From Rhizophagus clarus (taxonomy: Eukaryota; Glomeromycota; Glomeromycetes; Glomerales; Glomeraceae), in NCBI GenBank assembly GCA_015698045.1, contig BLAL01000059.1:5001-69000 (forward strand): a stretch of 64,000 nt of DNA, read 5' to 3'. Below are positions 49,918 through 61,299 of this stretch, one piece after another. Positions within the stretch are counted from its first letter, which is position 1. Every line of letters starts with the position of its first letter. The notes beneath the pieces are model-generated. The model was given only the letters and a program-made list of their open reading frames with translations. It was not told the origin of the DNA and searched no databases. The position numbers and the translations under genes are program-made.

Positions 49918-52330
49918 AAAATGCCAGAAAAGTTTAGTATTTTTTTTTTGACTTTTTATATAAAAACGTCTGAATAATCTGCTTTAGCATTTTTTTTACT
50001 TTTTATATATAAAAGCATAAAAATTGATAGTTTTGGTATTTTTTGCATTTTTTATATATAAAAATGCTAGTACTTAATTTTGACTTTTTTATTACTTTTT
50101 TTTGGTTTATTATATATAAAAATACTAAAACTATCAGTTTCAACATTCTTTGCGTTTTTTATATATAAAAATATTAGAACAGTTTAGTGCTCTGAACAAA
50201 TCGAGTCAACCCAGATCAACTCACAAGTCGAATCAAGTCGAGTCGAGTTCGATTTGAAGATTTTTCTGTCACGTGATGACGATTCGAGTTATGAGTCAAT
50301 CCCAATTTGAGTCGATTCTGAGTTTAAATTAAAACTTGACTCAATTCGGGTTAACCTGAGTCGAATAAAATCTGTAATATCATTGCAGATTTTAATATTT
50401 TACTAATAAGAAAATGCGTTTTTATTAGTAAAAAATAACAAATTGGCCAGATAATTTGATGGCTATTATATAACTCATTAAATTAATTATCTAGCCGATT
50501 TAATATTTGTTATTAATACTATTAAAAGAATGTAGCAAAAATGTTATTATATCAGTAAATTATTTTAAAAACATTGTGAAAAATGTTTTCTTTCGTTAAT
50601 TTATATGTAAAAAATATTTCGCAATATTTTTGTTAACATCATCAAAAAATAAATATTGCGAAAGCATTTTTTTTGTTAAATAAATTGCTAAAAAAATATT
50701 TCGCAATGTTTTTTTTATTAATCCAATTAAAAATGTTGAAAAAAACATTTTTCATTCATTATTTCATATGTAAAAAATGGTTCGCAACATTTTTTTTATC
50801 AACACAATTAAAAAACGTTACAAAAAATGTTTTTTTTCGTTAATTTATATGTAAAAAATGTTTCGCAACATTTTTGTTAACATTGTCAAAAAATGTTGTA
50901 AAAACATTTTTTCATTAAGTAAATTGCTAAAAAAAAACGTTCACAGCATTTTTTTATTAATCTAATTAAAAAATGTTGAGAAAAATGTTTTTTCTTGTTA
51001 TAAATTATTAAAAAAAATGTTAAGCAACGTTTTTTTTATTAGTCTAATTAAAAAATGTTGCAAAAAACATTTTTTTTTTATTAATTTATATGTAAAAAAT
51101 GTTTCACAACATTTTTTTATCAATACAATTAAAAAACGTTGCAAAACGTCTTGTTTTGTTAAATAGTTAAAAAAAAAGTTTTTACAACGTTTCTTATTAA
51201 CACAATTAAAAAATATTATAGAAATTTTCTTTCGTTAAGTTGTTTAAAAAAAACGTTTTACAACGTTTTTTTATTAATCTGTTTTATTTATTAATTATTA
51301 AGAAAAAAATAGTTTGCTAACATTTTTATCAACAAAATATTTTTTTATTTGCATTTTTTATTAACACTGATAAAAAAAATTGTGAAAACGTTAAGTTATT
51401 AAAAAAAAGTTTCAGCATTTTTTTTAATCAACTGTCTGTCAAATTCTCGAGTAGAATTAAGTCAAATCAAGTCGATCTGAGTTGTTTTTTTCTGAGTCGA
51501 GTCAAGTCAAGTCTACAAATTTTATAATTTTGACTTGACTTGACTTGACTCAATTTTTTCAAGTCAAATACAATTTTGTCTAATAATTGATTTGACTCAA
51601 CTTATTCAGAGCTTTAGAACAGTTAGTTTTAGTATTTTTTTTAACTTTTTATATAAAAAATATCAAAATAGTCAGTTTTAGCATTTTTTTATTTTTACAT
51701 ATAAAAATGCCAAAATTAATAATTTTGGCATTTTTTTTTATTTTTTATATACTGTATAAAAACATTAAAATTAATAGTTTTGGCATTTTTTTTATTTTTT
51801 ATATATAAAAATGCTGAAATTGATAATTTTAGTATTTTTTTTGTATTTTATATATATAAAAATACTAGAATAATCAATTTTAATATTTTTTTAACTTGTT
51901 ATATAAAAAATGCTAAAACAGTCAGTTTTAGCATTTTTTTTATATTTTATAAATAAAACTGTTAGAATAGTCAGTTTCAGCATTTTTTTTTAACTTATTA
52001 TATAAAACAATTTATTTCAGCATTTTTTTATTTTTTACATATAAAATACTAAAACTAATAATTTTGTCATTTTTTTTGCATTTTCTGAATAAAAATGCCA
52101 GAACAGTTAATTTTAGCATTTTTTTTGACTTTTTATATATGTAAATACTAAAACTGACATTTTTTTACATTTATATTTATAAAATACCAAAATTGACAGT
52201 TTTAGCATTTTTTGCATATTTTTACATATAAGAATACTGAAACTATTAATTTTAGCATTTTTTATGCATTTTTACATATAAGAATGCTAAAATCATCAGC
52301 TTTAGTATTTTTTGCATTCAATAATATTTA
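49918..52330. repeat. Hairpin-type satellite (TTTTAGCATTTTTT / AAAAATGCTAAAA)
   Basis: Units of about 55-65 bp alternate AGTTTTAGCATTTTTTT, an ACTTTTTATATATAAAA spacer and AAAATGCTAAAACTGA, so each unit contains inverted halves. The array runs 49918-50185 and resumes at 51616-52330; the element 50186-51615 was inserted in its middle. Copies are heavily diverged. Confidence 0.7.
50186..51615. mobile_element. TIR element of the 'GAGTCAA' family, 10-bp TSD
   Basis: Near-perfect duplication AGAACAGTTT (50176-50185) and AGAACAGTTA (51616-51625). Ends: AGTGCTCTGAACAAATCGAG and, inverted, AAAGCTCTGAATAAGTTGAG. Subterminal GAGTCGAGTC/GACTTGACTC words are dense, and the interior has repeated AACATTTTTT and GTTGCGAAAA inverted arrays similar to family C. 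It is the sister of 26788-29864 but lacks that copy's nested insert. It is non-coding, and the 10-bp duplication again points to a MULE-like mobiliser. Confidence 0.78.
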
Positions 52331-52698
52331 CAGTAATTACATGTGATATAATTATTTACATTTTACATAAATATTTTTAAAATATGTAATTATTTATATA
52401 TTTTGATTTACAAATTATATTTTTGGCCATGTAATTATCAGGCTGTGTATAATAATCCCTACAAATAAAAAATAAAAAATAAACATTAAAATATTTTTTA
52501 AAAGAAAAACAAATTCTATTTATATAGTAACTGTCAAAAGAAACGCAATCTTATAATTATCAATCATAAATTATGTATAAATTTGTTAAATTATATCTAA
52601 TTAAAATAAAGTAAATATATATGTTTAGTTTATCATGTAATATAATAAATATACAGTATTAATTTTAAACAATTTTAATTAGATAAATTTTATTTATT
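52331..52698. other. AT-rich spacer
   Basis: No gene or terminal repeat is visible between the hairpin satellite and the family B element. Confidence 0.4.
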
Positions 52699-52707
52699 TT
52701 TTTTTAT

Positions 52708-55700
52708 GATTATAACTAGTTTTAATCGGGGGTGATATAACTCGGGTGATATCACCTAATTGATTTTTATAATTTATTTATTTCGATATAGGTGATTTAT
52801 TAACCCGGCAAGTGATATCACCTGATTAATTTTTAATTTTTAAATTGATTATTTTTTTTTTCTAGGTTTTCCAGTTTCGAGGTATGTTTTTTTTCCTTCT
52901 CTTGTTTTCACTTTTCTTTCTAGTTATTTCTAATTCCTTTTTCTTTTCTTTTTTAGGCCTTTTAAGCTCTTTTAATTTTGTGTCAAAGGTATGTTGTTTT
53001 TTGTTATTCTTGTTGTTTTCATTTTCCTTTCCATTTATTATTTTTCCTTTCTTTTTAGGTCTTTAATCTCTTCCAGGTTTACATTAAATGATGGTATATT
53101 ATTTCTTTTTTTTTTCCTCTCTTTGTTTTTTTTTAAGGTCTTAGTTTTGCGAACAAGGTATGGCATTTTTTTTTTTATCTTTTTTTCAATTTTATTTTCA
53201 TATTTCATTTTTACTAACTATTTTTTCTTTTTTTTATAGTTTATCTTTCATTAAATTATTCCCCTTTTCTTTTTGTTTTCATTCACTTTCTTCTTTTTCA
53301 TTATCGCTTCTTTTTCCTTTCATTCTTATGATCGTTTCATCCTCATCACCATTTTGTCCATTTTGTCCATCCTTATCATTGATTATTGTTTCATCTGTCC
53401 TCATCACCAATTACCATTTCGTCTTCATCATTAATTATCATTTTATCTTCATCATCGATTTATTTCATTCTTATCATTTCGCCTCCTTTTGTTTTTTTTA
53501 GGTCTTAGTTTTGCAAACAAGGTATGGCATTTTTTCTTATCTTTTTTTCAATTTCATTTTCATATTTCATTTTTACTAACTATTTTTTCTTCTTTTTATG
53601 ATTTATCTTTTGTTAATTTATTCCCCTTTCTTTTTGTTTTTATTCACTTTCTTTTTTTTCATTATTGCTCTTTTTTCCTTTCATTCTCATAATTGTTTCA
53701 TCCTCATTACCATTTTGTTCTTATCGTTGTTTCATCCTTATCAATTATCGTTTTGTCTTAATCATCAATTATTATTTTGTCCATCCTTATCATTGATTAT
53801 TGTTTCATCCGTCCTAATCATCAATTATCATTTCGTCTTCATCATTAATTATCATTTCATCCTCATCATCGATTTATTTCATCCTTATCATTTCGCCTCC
53901 TTTTATTTTTTTTAGGTCTTAGTTTTGCGAACAAGGTATGGTGTTTTTTCTTATCTTTTTTTCAATTTCATTTTCATATTTTATTTTTACTAACTATTTT
54001 TTCTTCTTTTTATGGTTTATCTTTCATTAAATTATTCCCTTTTTCTTTTTGTTTTCATTCACTTTCTTCTTTTTCATTATTACTCCTTTTTCCTTTCATT
54101 CTTATGATCGTTTCATCTTCATCATCATTTTGTCCATTTTGTCCATTTTATCCATCCTTATCATTGATTATTGTTTCATCTGTCCTCATCACCAATTATC
54201 ATTTCATCTTCATCATTAATTATCATTTCATCCTCATCATCGATTTATTTCATCCTTATCATTTCGTCTCCTTTTGTTTTTTTAGGTTTTAGTTTTGCGA
54301 ACAAGGTATGGCGTTTTTTCTCAATTTCATTTTCATATTTCATTTTTACTAACTATTTTTTCTTCTTTTTATGGTTTATCTTTTGTTAATTTATTTCTCT
54401 TTCTTTTTGTTTTTATTCACTTTCTTCTTTTTCATTATCGCTCCTTTTTCCTTTCATTCTCATAATCGTTTCATCCTCATTACCATTTTGTCCATTTTGT
54501 CCATCCTTATCATTGATTATTGTTTCATCTGTCCTCATCACCAATTATCATTTCATCTTCATCATTAATTATCATTTCATCCTCATCATCGATTTATTTC
54601 ATCCTTATCATTTCGCCTCCTTTTGTTTTTTTTAGGTCTTAGTTTTGCGAACAAGGTATGGCATTTTTTCTTATCTTTTTTTCAATTTCATTTTCATATT
54701 TCATTTTTACTAACTATTTTTTCTTCTTTTTATAGTTTATCTTTCATTAAATTATTCCTCTTTTCTTTTTGTTTTCATTCACTTTCTTCTTTTTCATTAT
54801 CGCTTCTTTTTCCTTTCATTCTTATAATCGTTTCATCCTCATCACCATTTTGTCCATTTTGTCCATCCTTATCATTGATTATTGTTTCATCTGTCCTCAT
54901 CACCAATTATCATTTCGTCTTCATCATTAATTATCATTTCATCCTCATCATCGATTTATTTCATCCTTATCATTTCGTCTCCTTTTGTTTTTTTAGGTTT
55001 TAGTTTTGCGAACAAGGTATGGTGTTTTTTCTCAATTTCATTTTCATATTTCATTTTTACTAACTATTTTTTCTTCTTTTTATGGTTTATCTTTTGTTAA
55101 TTTATTTCTCTTTCTTTTTGTTTTTATTCACTTTCTTCTTTTTCATTATCGCTCCTTTTTCCTTTCATTCTCATAATCGTTTCATCCTCATTACCATTTT
55201 GTTCTCATTGTTGTTTCATCCTTATCAATCATCATTTCGTCTTAATCATCAATTATTATTTTGTCTATCCTTATCATTGATTATTGTTTCATCCGTCCTA
55301 ATCATCAATTATCATTTTGTCTTCATCATCAATTATCATTTCATCCTCATCATCGATTATCATTTCATCCTCATCATTTCATTCTTATCATTGTTTCGTT
55401 TTTATCATCATTTATTTTTGTTATCTTTTCATTTCTCCTTCTCATCATCTTTTCATTTTTTCATTCCTTTCTTATCATCTCTTCGTTTATCATCATCCTT
55501 TCATTTTGTTCATTTTCTTTTTGTCATCCTTTCATTTTTTTGTCCCCTTCTTGTCATCTTTTCCCTTTTTTTGCCCCCTCCCATTATCTTTTTATTTTTA
55601 TTTCTATCTCCTTTCATTTTGTCCCTACTCCTTTTGTTTTTGATCCTGTTCCTTTTATTTTCACATTCTTTCCCTCTTCTTTTCACTATCTTTCTTTTTT

Positions 55701-56167
55701 TTTACTATATCTTTTGTTTCCTATCATTTTCATTATCTCCAATTATTTGTTTCTAATATCATTTCCATTATTTCTCTCTCTTATTATCACAATTGTTAGG
55801 CTTTTCTTTTTTGTATCATTATTATCATTACTAGTTATATTCAAAATAAATAATTGTAAAAAATATTAACTTTGATAAACAGGATTTAAAGAAATAAAGT
55901 CAGTTAATTTTGTTATTTTTTTATACAGAAAATTATTGCCAAATTAGCGATACATTTGACCAGACAATATTCTTACAATCATAAATTTTTACGTAAACAA
56001 TATTATAAATTTTAGCCAATTAAATTTTAAAATTAATTAATAAAGATTTGCATACTATTAAATTTATTAAAAATTTTTTATACATGTGAAATCACCTGAT
56101 TTTGATAAATTATTTATAGGTGAAATCACCTAGGTGATTTTACCCGCAGAGCAAATTAGCAAGATTC
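52708..56167 (+). mobile_element. Large TIR element with 9-bp TSD (family B, copy 3, expanded)
   Basis: A perfect 9-bp duplication, TTTTTTTAT, lies at 52699-52707 and 56168-56176. Ends GATTATAAC and GCAAGATTC are the same as copy 1. It is 3460 bp, against 1970 and 2066 bp for the other copies, because the internal 350-414 bp higher-order unit is present six times. The 3' non-repetitive part (about 55850-56167) aligns closely to the other copies and includes the CAGGATTTAAAGAAATA segment absent from copy 1. The open frames inside (up to 224 codons) are repetitive Phe/Leu/Ile/Ser/His translations and not convincing proteins. Confidence 0.9.
52866..55020 (+). repeat. Higher-order micro-exon-like array of family B copy 3
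   Basis: Blocks bounded by AG and GTATG/GTATA are at 52866-52881 (16 nt), 52957-52988 (32 nt), 53059-53093 (35 nt) and 53138-53157 (20 nt, GTCTTAGTTTTGCGAACAAG). The last block recurs starting at 53502, 53916, 54286, 54636 and 54997, at spacings of 364, 414, 370, 350 and 361 bp. Between blocks are T/C-rich tracts and a TCATC-rich 24-bp minisatellite. All splice-like borders are kept in most units. Confidence 0.8.
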
Positions 56168-56176
56168 TTTTTTTAT

Positions 56177-56319
56177 TTATTTAACAAAAATGCACAATAA
56201 AATTTATTTATAAAATTACTTTTAAAAAATAATTATTAATATATATAACCCCTTAATTTTTAAAACATTATTAATTTTTTTTCATTCTATATCTTTGAGA
56301 CATATTTTTATAGTGTATT
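56177..56319. other. AT-rich spacer after family B copy 3
   Basis: Short AT-rich sequence between the target duplication and the Tc1 transposase relic, without recognisable signals. Confidence 0.4.
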
Positions 56320-56800
56320 CTTATCTTCTAATTTTCACATCCAGTTATCTAAAATGATGGTCTACATCATTCCAAAGGTGTTTGATCAGATTTAAATCTG
56401 AAAATTAAAGTGGCCAATTAAACAACTGAATATTATTATCCTTAAAATACTCTAAAGTATATTTTACAGTATGCTTTAAGTTATTATCCTACTAAAAAAT
56501 AATATTTTTACAGTTTAAATTATAATATTCTAATATATTTAAGAAATCTTCATCAAGGATCTTTTGATACAATTCAATATCAAAGTCTTCATTGATTTTG
56601 CACAAGTATCTCATTTCAAAACAAATAAAACATTCCCATATAAAAATACTCTTACAACTAAATTTAACTATGGATTTTACATATTAATTATTAAGAGATT
56701 TGTTAGTTTTTTTCTAGTAATAAACATAATCGTCTGATCCAAAAATCTGAAATTTAGACTTGTTTAATCATACAACTTTATTCCAGTTACTTATAGTTTA
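56320..56800 (-). pseudogene. Tc1-type transposase relic
   Basis: The minus strand reads WNKVVWLNKSKFQIFGSDD, where Tc1 proteins have the W..VIFSDESKF..FGSDG pattern, so the first catalytic Asp is now Asn. FIWECFICFE (for VWGCFS) and IELYQKILDEDFL come next. Then DNNLKHTVKYTLEYF (for DNDPKHT; second Asp kept), NWPL*FSDLNLIKHLWNDVD (for WPSQSPDLNPIENLW; catalytic Glu position now Lys). Several stops interrupt it. It is a dead C-terminal fragment, unrelated to the DD34E element at 59211-62718 beyond the superfamily. Confidence 0.8.
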
Positions 56801-56849
56801 TTTCTGATATTTTTGAGTAAATTTTAATTATTTTTTCCTGTGAGTCACA

Positions 56850-57250
56850 GGTCAAAATATGAAAATTTAGTCACTAATCAGTCATGTGACTGAATGGTAA
56901 CTGATTGAAAACTGATTCTTTCAATCTGATACTAATCGGTCATTAATCAGGCATAAATTCTAATTGGTCATCAATCAGTCATATGACTGATTAATGACTA
57001 ATTGGAAATTAATTCTTTTAATCTGATACCAATCAGTCATCAATCAGTTATATGACCAATTGATGACTGATTGGTGTACAGTTAAAATTTTTAATATTAT
57101 AATTTTAATTTTATTATCAAAAAATATAAGATTACAAATGTAAATTTGACTTTAAATACATAAATATTCTCAAACAATTATTTACTGATTATTAATTGGT
57201 TACCAATTGACACATCAGATTGATGTCTAATTGATTGCTAATTAATTTTA
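56850..57250. repeat. Palindromic CAATCAGTCATATGACTGATTG-like repeat cluster
   Basis: Words ATCAGTCATATGACTGAT, GGTCATCAATCAG and CAATTGATGACTGATTGG recur in both orientations, with a good palindrome centred near 56983. It may be the end of a TIR element, but no matching second end or duplication was found. Confidence 0.5.
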
Positions 57251-57289
57251 ATTAGATTTCAATTAAAATCAGCTTTACTTTTTCTCTCA

Positions 57290-58102
57290 CTTTTGTTATT
57301 TTTCATTCCTTCTTCCAGTTCCTTTTTCATGCTTTCATCTTTCCCATTTTTTTCCCTTTCTATCTTTTTTATCTTTCTTAGATGACTTCTCAGCCCTTTA
57401 GATTATAAGTAAAACTGAAATAAAAATAGCAATGTTAAAATGATCAGCAAAAATTTTATAGTCAAAATATAAAACTGAAATGAATTTTAACAGTTGTAAT
57501 TAATTACAAGGGACAAATAAATTATAAAAGTCAAAATAGGTTACAAGAGTCAAAATGAATTATGACTTATAAGAGTCAAATAAATTACGAGAGTCAAAAT
57601 AGATTTTGGGTTTTTTATCATTATAATATTATATTATAATTTTTATAATTTTATTGTACATAAAATAACTTTTAATTATATATATAATAAATATTATAAT
57701 TTTATTATATAAAAATATAATATAAAGTAATTTATTATATTTATTTATTGTATATAAATGAAGCAATATACCTCTGTTAATCTACTTGTATACATTTCAA
57801 GTTTGGGTTTACATAAAGAATTTGGTAATAAAAAACTAAAAAAATAGAAAAAATATTAGTACGTTTCTTCAATATATTAAAAAAAATCTATCACTACTTT
57901 TCTTCTAATCTACTTACATTTCAATTTTGAGTTTGTCTAAAAATCTGGCAACCTAAAAAAAAGAAGAAACATTTAGTAACATTTCTTAAAAAATATAACA
58001 AAAAACCTGTTCTCTAATATCCTTTTTACCTAAATTCCAAAGTCTGGGTTGTATTATTCATCTAACAATCTAAAAAAAAAAAAGAAAAGCATTTGAAAAG
58101 TA
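57290..58102 (-). repeat. Tandem micro-exon-like repeat (family A, copy 3, left part)
   Basis: Read on the minus strand, units of about 110-120 bp show CTTCTTTTTTTTAG, a block containing CCAGACTTTGGAATTTAG, then GTAAAAAGG or GTAAG. Units are clear at about 57830-58102 and resume at 63862-64000 after the inserted CACTA-like element. A purely pyrimidine-rich plus-strand stretch at 57270-57390 precedes them. The core matches the arrays at 497-1135 and 40196-40740. Confidence 0.6.
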
Positions 58103-58554
58103 CACTAGTCGAAAAAGGACAATTCGGCCTAAATTTAACCAGGTCGAATATAGGTTGAATGACGATCTAACCTATATCAAATTGAGGCCAATTTTTTTGG
58201 CGCATTTAGGGGTGCCAATCGTCTCAAATTCAGAAAGAAAATTCAACCATTATTTTACCTATATTAGGACATTATTACATATTTATTTGACCTTAAAAAA
58301 AACTATATTCGACTACTATATGTAACCCGAATATAATTGATAAATAGGTCGAACTAGAGGTTTTTCAAGGTCAAATAATAGGTTTTATTAACATTTTATT
58401 TATAGCTACATATTATAATATTATATAAAAATCTATCTAACATTTATCTATCTATATATTATCACTTGTTATTATTCACATTAATCTATCTGCCATTATA
58501 TCCACAACCATCATCTACACAATCAAGTATCCTAAAAAATCCTAAATCATTCTT

Positions 58555-59075
58555 GCCAAATTTCGCGTCCAGAGAGCTGAAGAATAAACTGTCTAAAAAA
58601 AAAGAAAAAATAAATTAGTAATTATTTTTAAAGGCGAAAGAAATCTTAAAAAAATATACTCGCCAAATTCTTGCATTAAAAAAATACACCATCAAATCCA
58701 CACATCCAAAAATTGGAGGTTTGTCAAAGATTATTCTTGTCAAATTTTGCGTTCAGAGAGCCGAGGAACAAACTGCCTAAATAAAAAGAAAAAATAAATT
58801 AGTAATTATTTTTCAAAAGGCGAAAGAAATCTTAAAAAAAATACTCGCCAAATTTTTGCATTAAAAAAACACACCATCAAATCCACACATCCAAAGATCA
58901 GAGGTTTGTCAAAGATCATTTTTGTCGAATTTTGCATCCAGAGAGCTGAGGAACAAACTATCTAAAAAAAAGAAAAAATAAATTAGTAATTATTTTTCAA
59001 AAGGTGAAAGAAATCTTAAAAAAAAATACTCGCTGAATTCTTACATCAAAAAAACTGAACTCGCCTAAAAAAAAT
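58555..59075 (-). repeat. ~180-bp tandem repeat inside the CACTA-like element
   Basis: Three units share TCCAGAGAGCTGAGGAACAA, then TCTAAAAAAAAGAAAAAATA, TTTTCAAAAGGCGAAAGAAA and CACCATCAAATCCACACATC. On the minus strand each reads as a T-rich tract plus AG followed by a short block, similar in design to family A. Confidence 0.7.
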
Positions 59076-59451
59076 AGAGAATCGAAACGTTAGTAATCAT
59101 TTCGTTAAATAAATAAACTGAATATTTCATCTTACCAAAATTATATCAAAGATGTTGAAAATTAGCCGTCTATAATTAAAATAATCAAAATATTAATACA
59201 TGATTCATTATCGCCGTTTTCGAATTACTGTGGTCAGGTAATTTATCGATCAATTAAAATTAACAGTATCGAAAACACCGAAAACACTGAAAATATCGAA
59301 AATTAATTGAAAAATGATTTTGTACTACTGATAACTGATTGTATTACCAATTTTTGACTAAATAAACTAATTTAGTAATCAACAATATTGAATAGATGTT
59401 ATAATAAATCTGCACAAATGTTAGATTATTTTCGCGTTTGAAGTATTTCAA

Positions 59452-61184
59452 ATGGCAGAAATTTCTACTTGTAAATATCTTTTAGGCACCTGTTATACGT
59501 GTCAAAAATGCTTATACTGTTTTAAAACTCCACAAAAAAATTTATGCAAGTGTAAAAAAAGTAAACAACCAGCAAGAGTCAATAATCCCAAGTGTGGACA
59601 GCAAATATATCAACGTGTTTTTACTCCAAATCAACCTATACCAACTGCAAATGAGTTTCTATTTACTGCTAACACAAAGTTTAGTTATAATAGTAATTTT
59701 AATGATTCATTTTCATATACTTTTTGTACAGCATGTAACAGTAAATTCCAAAGGTTAGGAGATAAGGACAAAGGTAAAAAATCCACTAGAAAAACAAAAA
59801 TGGTTGTTTTAGATGTAGAAAATGATGTAAAAGGAAATAATAATATAGAAAGTGATAATAGTATGAAAGGTAATAATAATATGGAAGGAGATGTTGGTAT
59901 AGAAAAAGATAGTGAAGAATATAATAGTCAAGAAGACAACAGTGAAGAAGAAGATAGCGAAAAAGATAGTGAAGAAGATAATGTAGACGAAGTCAAAGTA
60001 TAAATAATTATTAAGAACAAAGATAAAAAAATGCCTACAGCAAAAACTTTGACTATCCAACCAGCTAATTACAAAAATGTTATGGAGAAAATAAATTCAA
60101 TAGTTCAAAAGGTTCTGGGAAAAAAAATCAAGTCAACAAATTATACTACATCATACAAAGCAATGAATGCACATGGGCCTTCTAATGAACTTGAAGATGA
60201 ACTAGATTTTCAAGAATTTTTTGATGAGTATAAAAAAGTAATTTCAGTTGGAAAGAAAATGTCAATGATAATTGATATGAAAAATAACATCACAGAAAAT
60301 AAAAAATCTAGCAAAAAACATAAAAAGGTAAAGTATTTTTTTTATATACTGTGATTTGTGAAATATACAGTAATAAGCAAAATGGTTAACATTTAGATTT
60401 TTTTAGAGTTCTGATGAGAGTAATTCATCTTCTGTTGAAGAAGAAATTGAATTGCGATCTAAAAAAAAGAAGAAATTACGTGCAATTAGAGAAGCAGATT
60501 TATCAAAGGAAGAAAAGAAACGATCAGAAGTTATCATGGCTTTATGTGAAAAGTATAAGTGTAATATACACACAACTTCATGTTATATTCAAGATCATCG
60601 CCACCTGCAACTTAATCCTGCAAGGTTGCAGCTTTGGGCTTGAGAAATTGTATGATTTTTGTTGGTTTATAATGTGGATTCAATAAAAACTTACCATTAA
60701 TTTTATTTAGATCAATAAAGGAACTACTTACGAAATCCCTCCGTCTTTTCCAACATTTGATATTGTAAAATCAGGTGTGTCTGTCAATAAAAATAATTTG
60801 ACAACGCAAGCACAGGTTAGTCAAGTGCCTCCTACTACTCCTGCTGTTACACCTATTATTTTTCAATTACCACCACAGTTCTATCAGAATTCCAATGTTC
60901 AGGGACATCAGGATCAATCCACATCAGCATTATATATATCTTATAATAATTCAAATACACCATTATCACCAAATACCAAATTACCTACAATTGGTGAATT
61001 TTTGAGTAGTTTGGATTTAAAGTATAATTGTAATAACATATATGCCAATTTTGAAGAGGCTTTTCTTGAAGAAGCAATCACTGTCAATGCCATAAAAGAT
61101 TTATCTGATGAATAACTGCAAAAATTAGGAGTGGTGAAAATTGGATGGCAAAAGAATATAAAACAAGCAGCACAACGATTTTGA
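59452..61184 (+). pseudogene. Passenger gene: Cys-rich N-terminus, C-terminal SAM-like domain
   Basis: Three exons (59452-60327, 60407-60649, 60711-61184) give about 530 codons. The start is MAEISTCKYLLGTCYTCQKC; the first 40 residues hold a cysteine cluster (C..C..C..C, then CKCKK) likely to bind zinc. Acidic repeats follow (SEEYNSQEDNSEEEDSEKDS), then a Lys-rich helical region (LRSKKKKKLRAIREADLSKE) and a Pro/Gln-rich linker. The last 65 residues (PTIGEFLSSLDLKYNC to KIGWQKNIKQAAQRF) look like a sterile alpha motif domain. Three in-frame stops occur: TAA 60001-60003, TGA 60641-60643, and TAA after IKDLSDE (near 61113). Each can be explained by a C-to-T change from CAA or CGA. The function is unknown; it may assist transposition or regulation of the element. 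I recall similar SAM-tailed proteins in Rhizophagus. Confidence 0.68.
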
Positions 61185-61299
61185 TTACATAATATAAAAA
61201 TTAGCATTCATATGATATTTTGATTCAAAATATTTGTTTTATTTTCTAATAAAATTGGCTTTCTAAGTGTAAATAAAATTTTCTAATAAAACAATTTTT

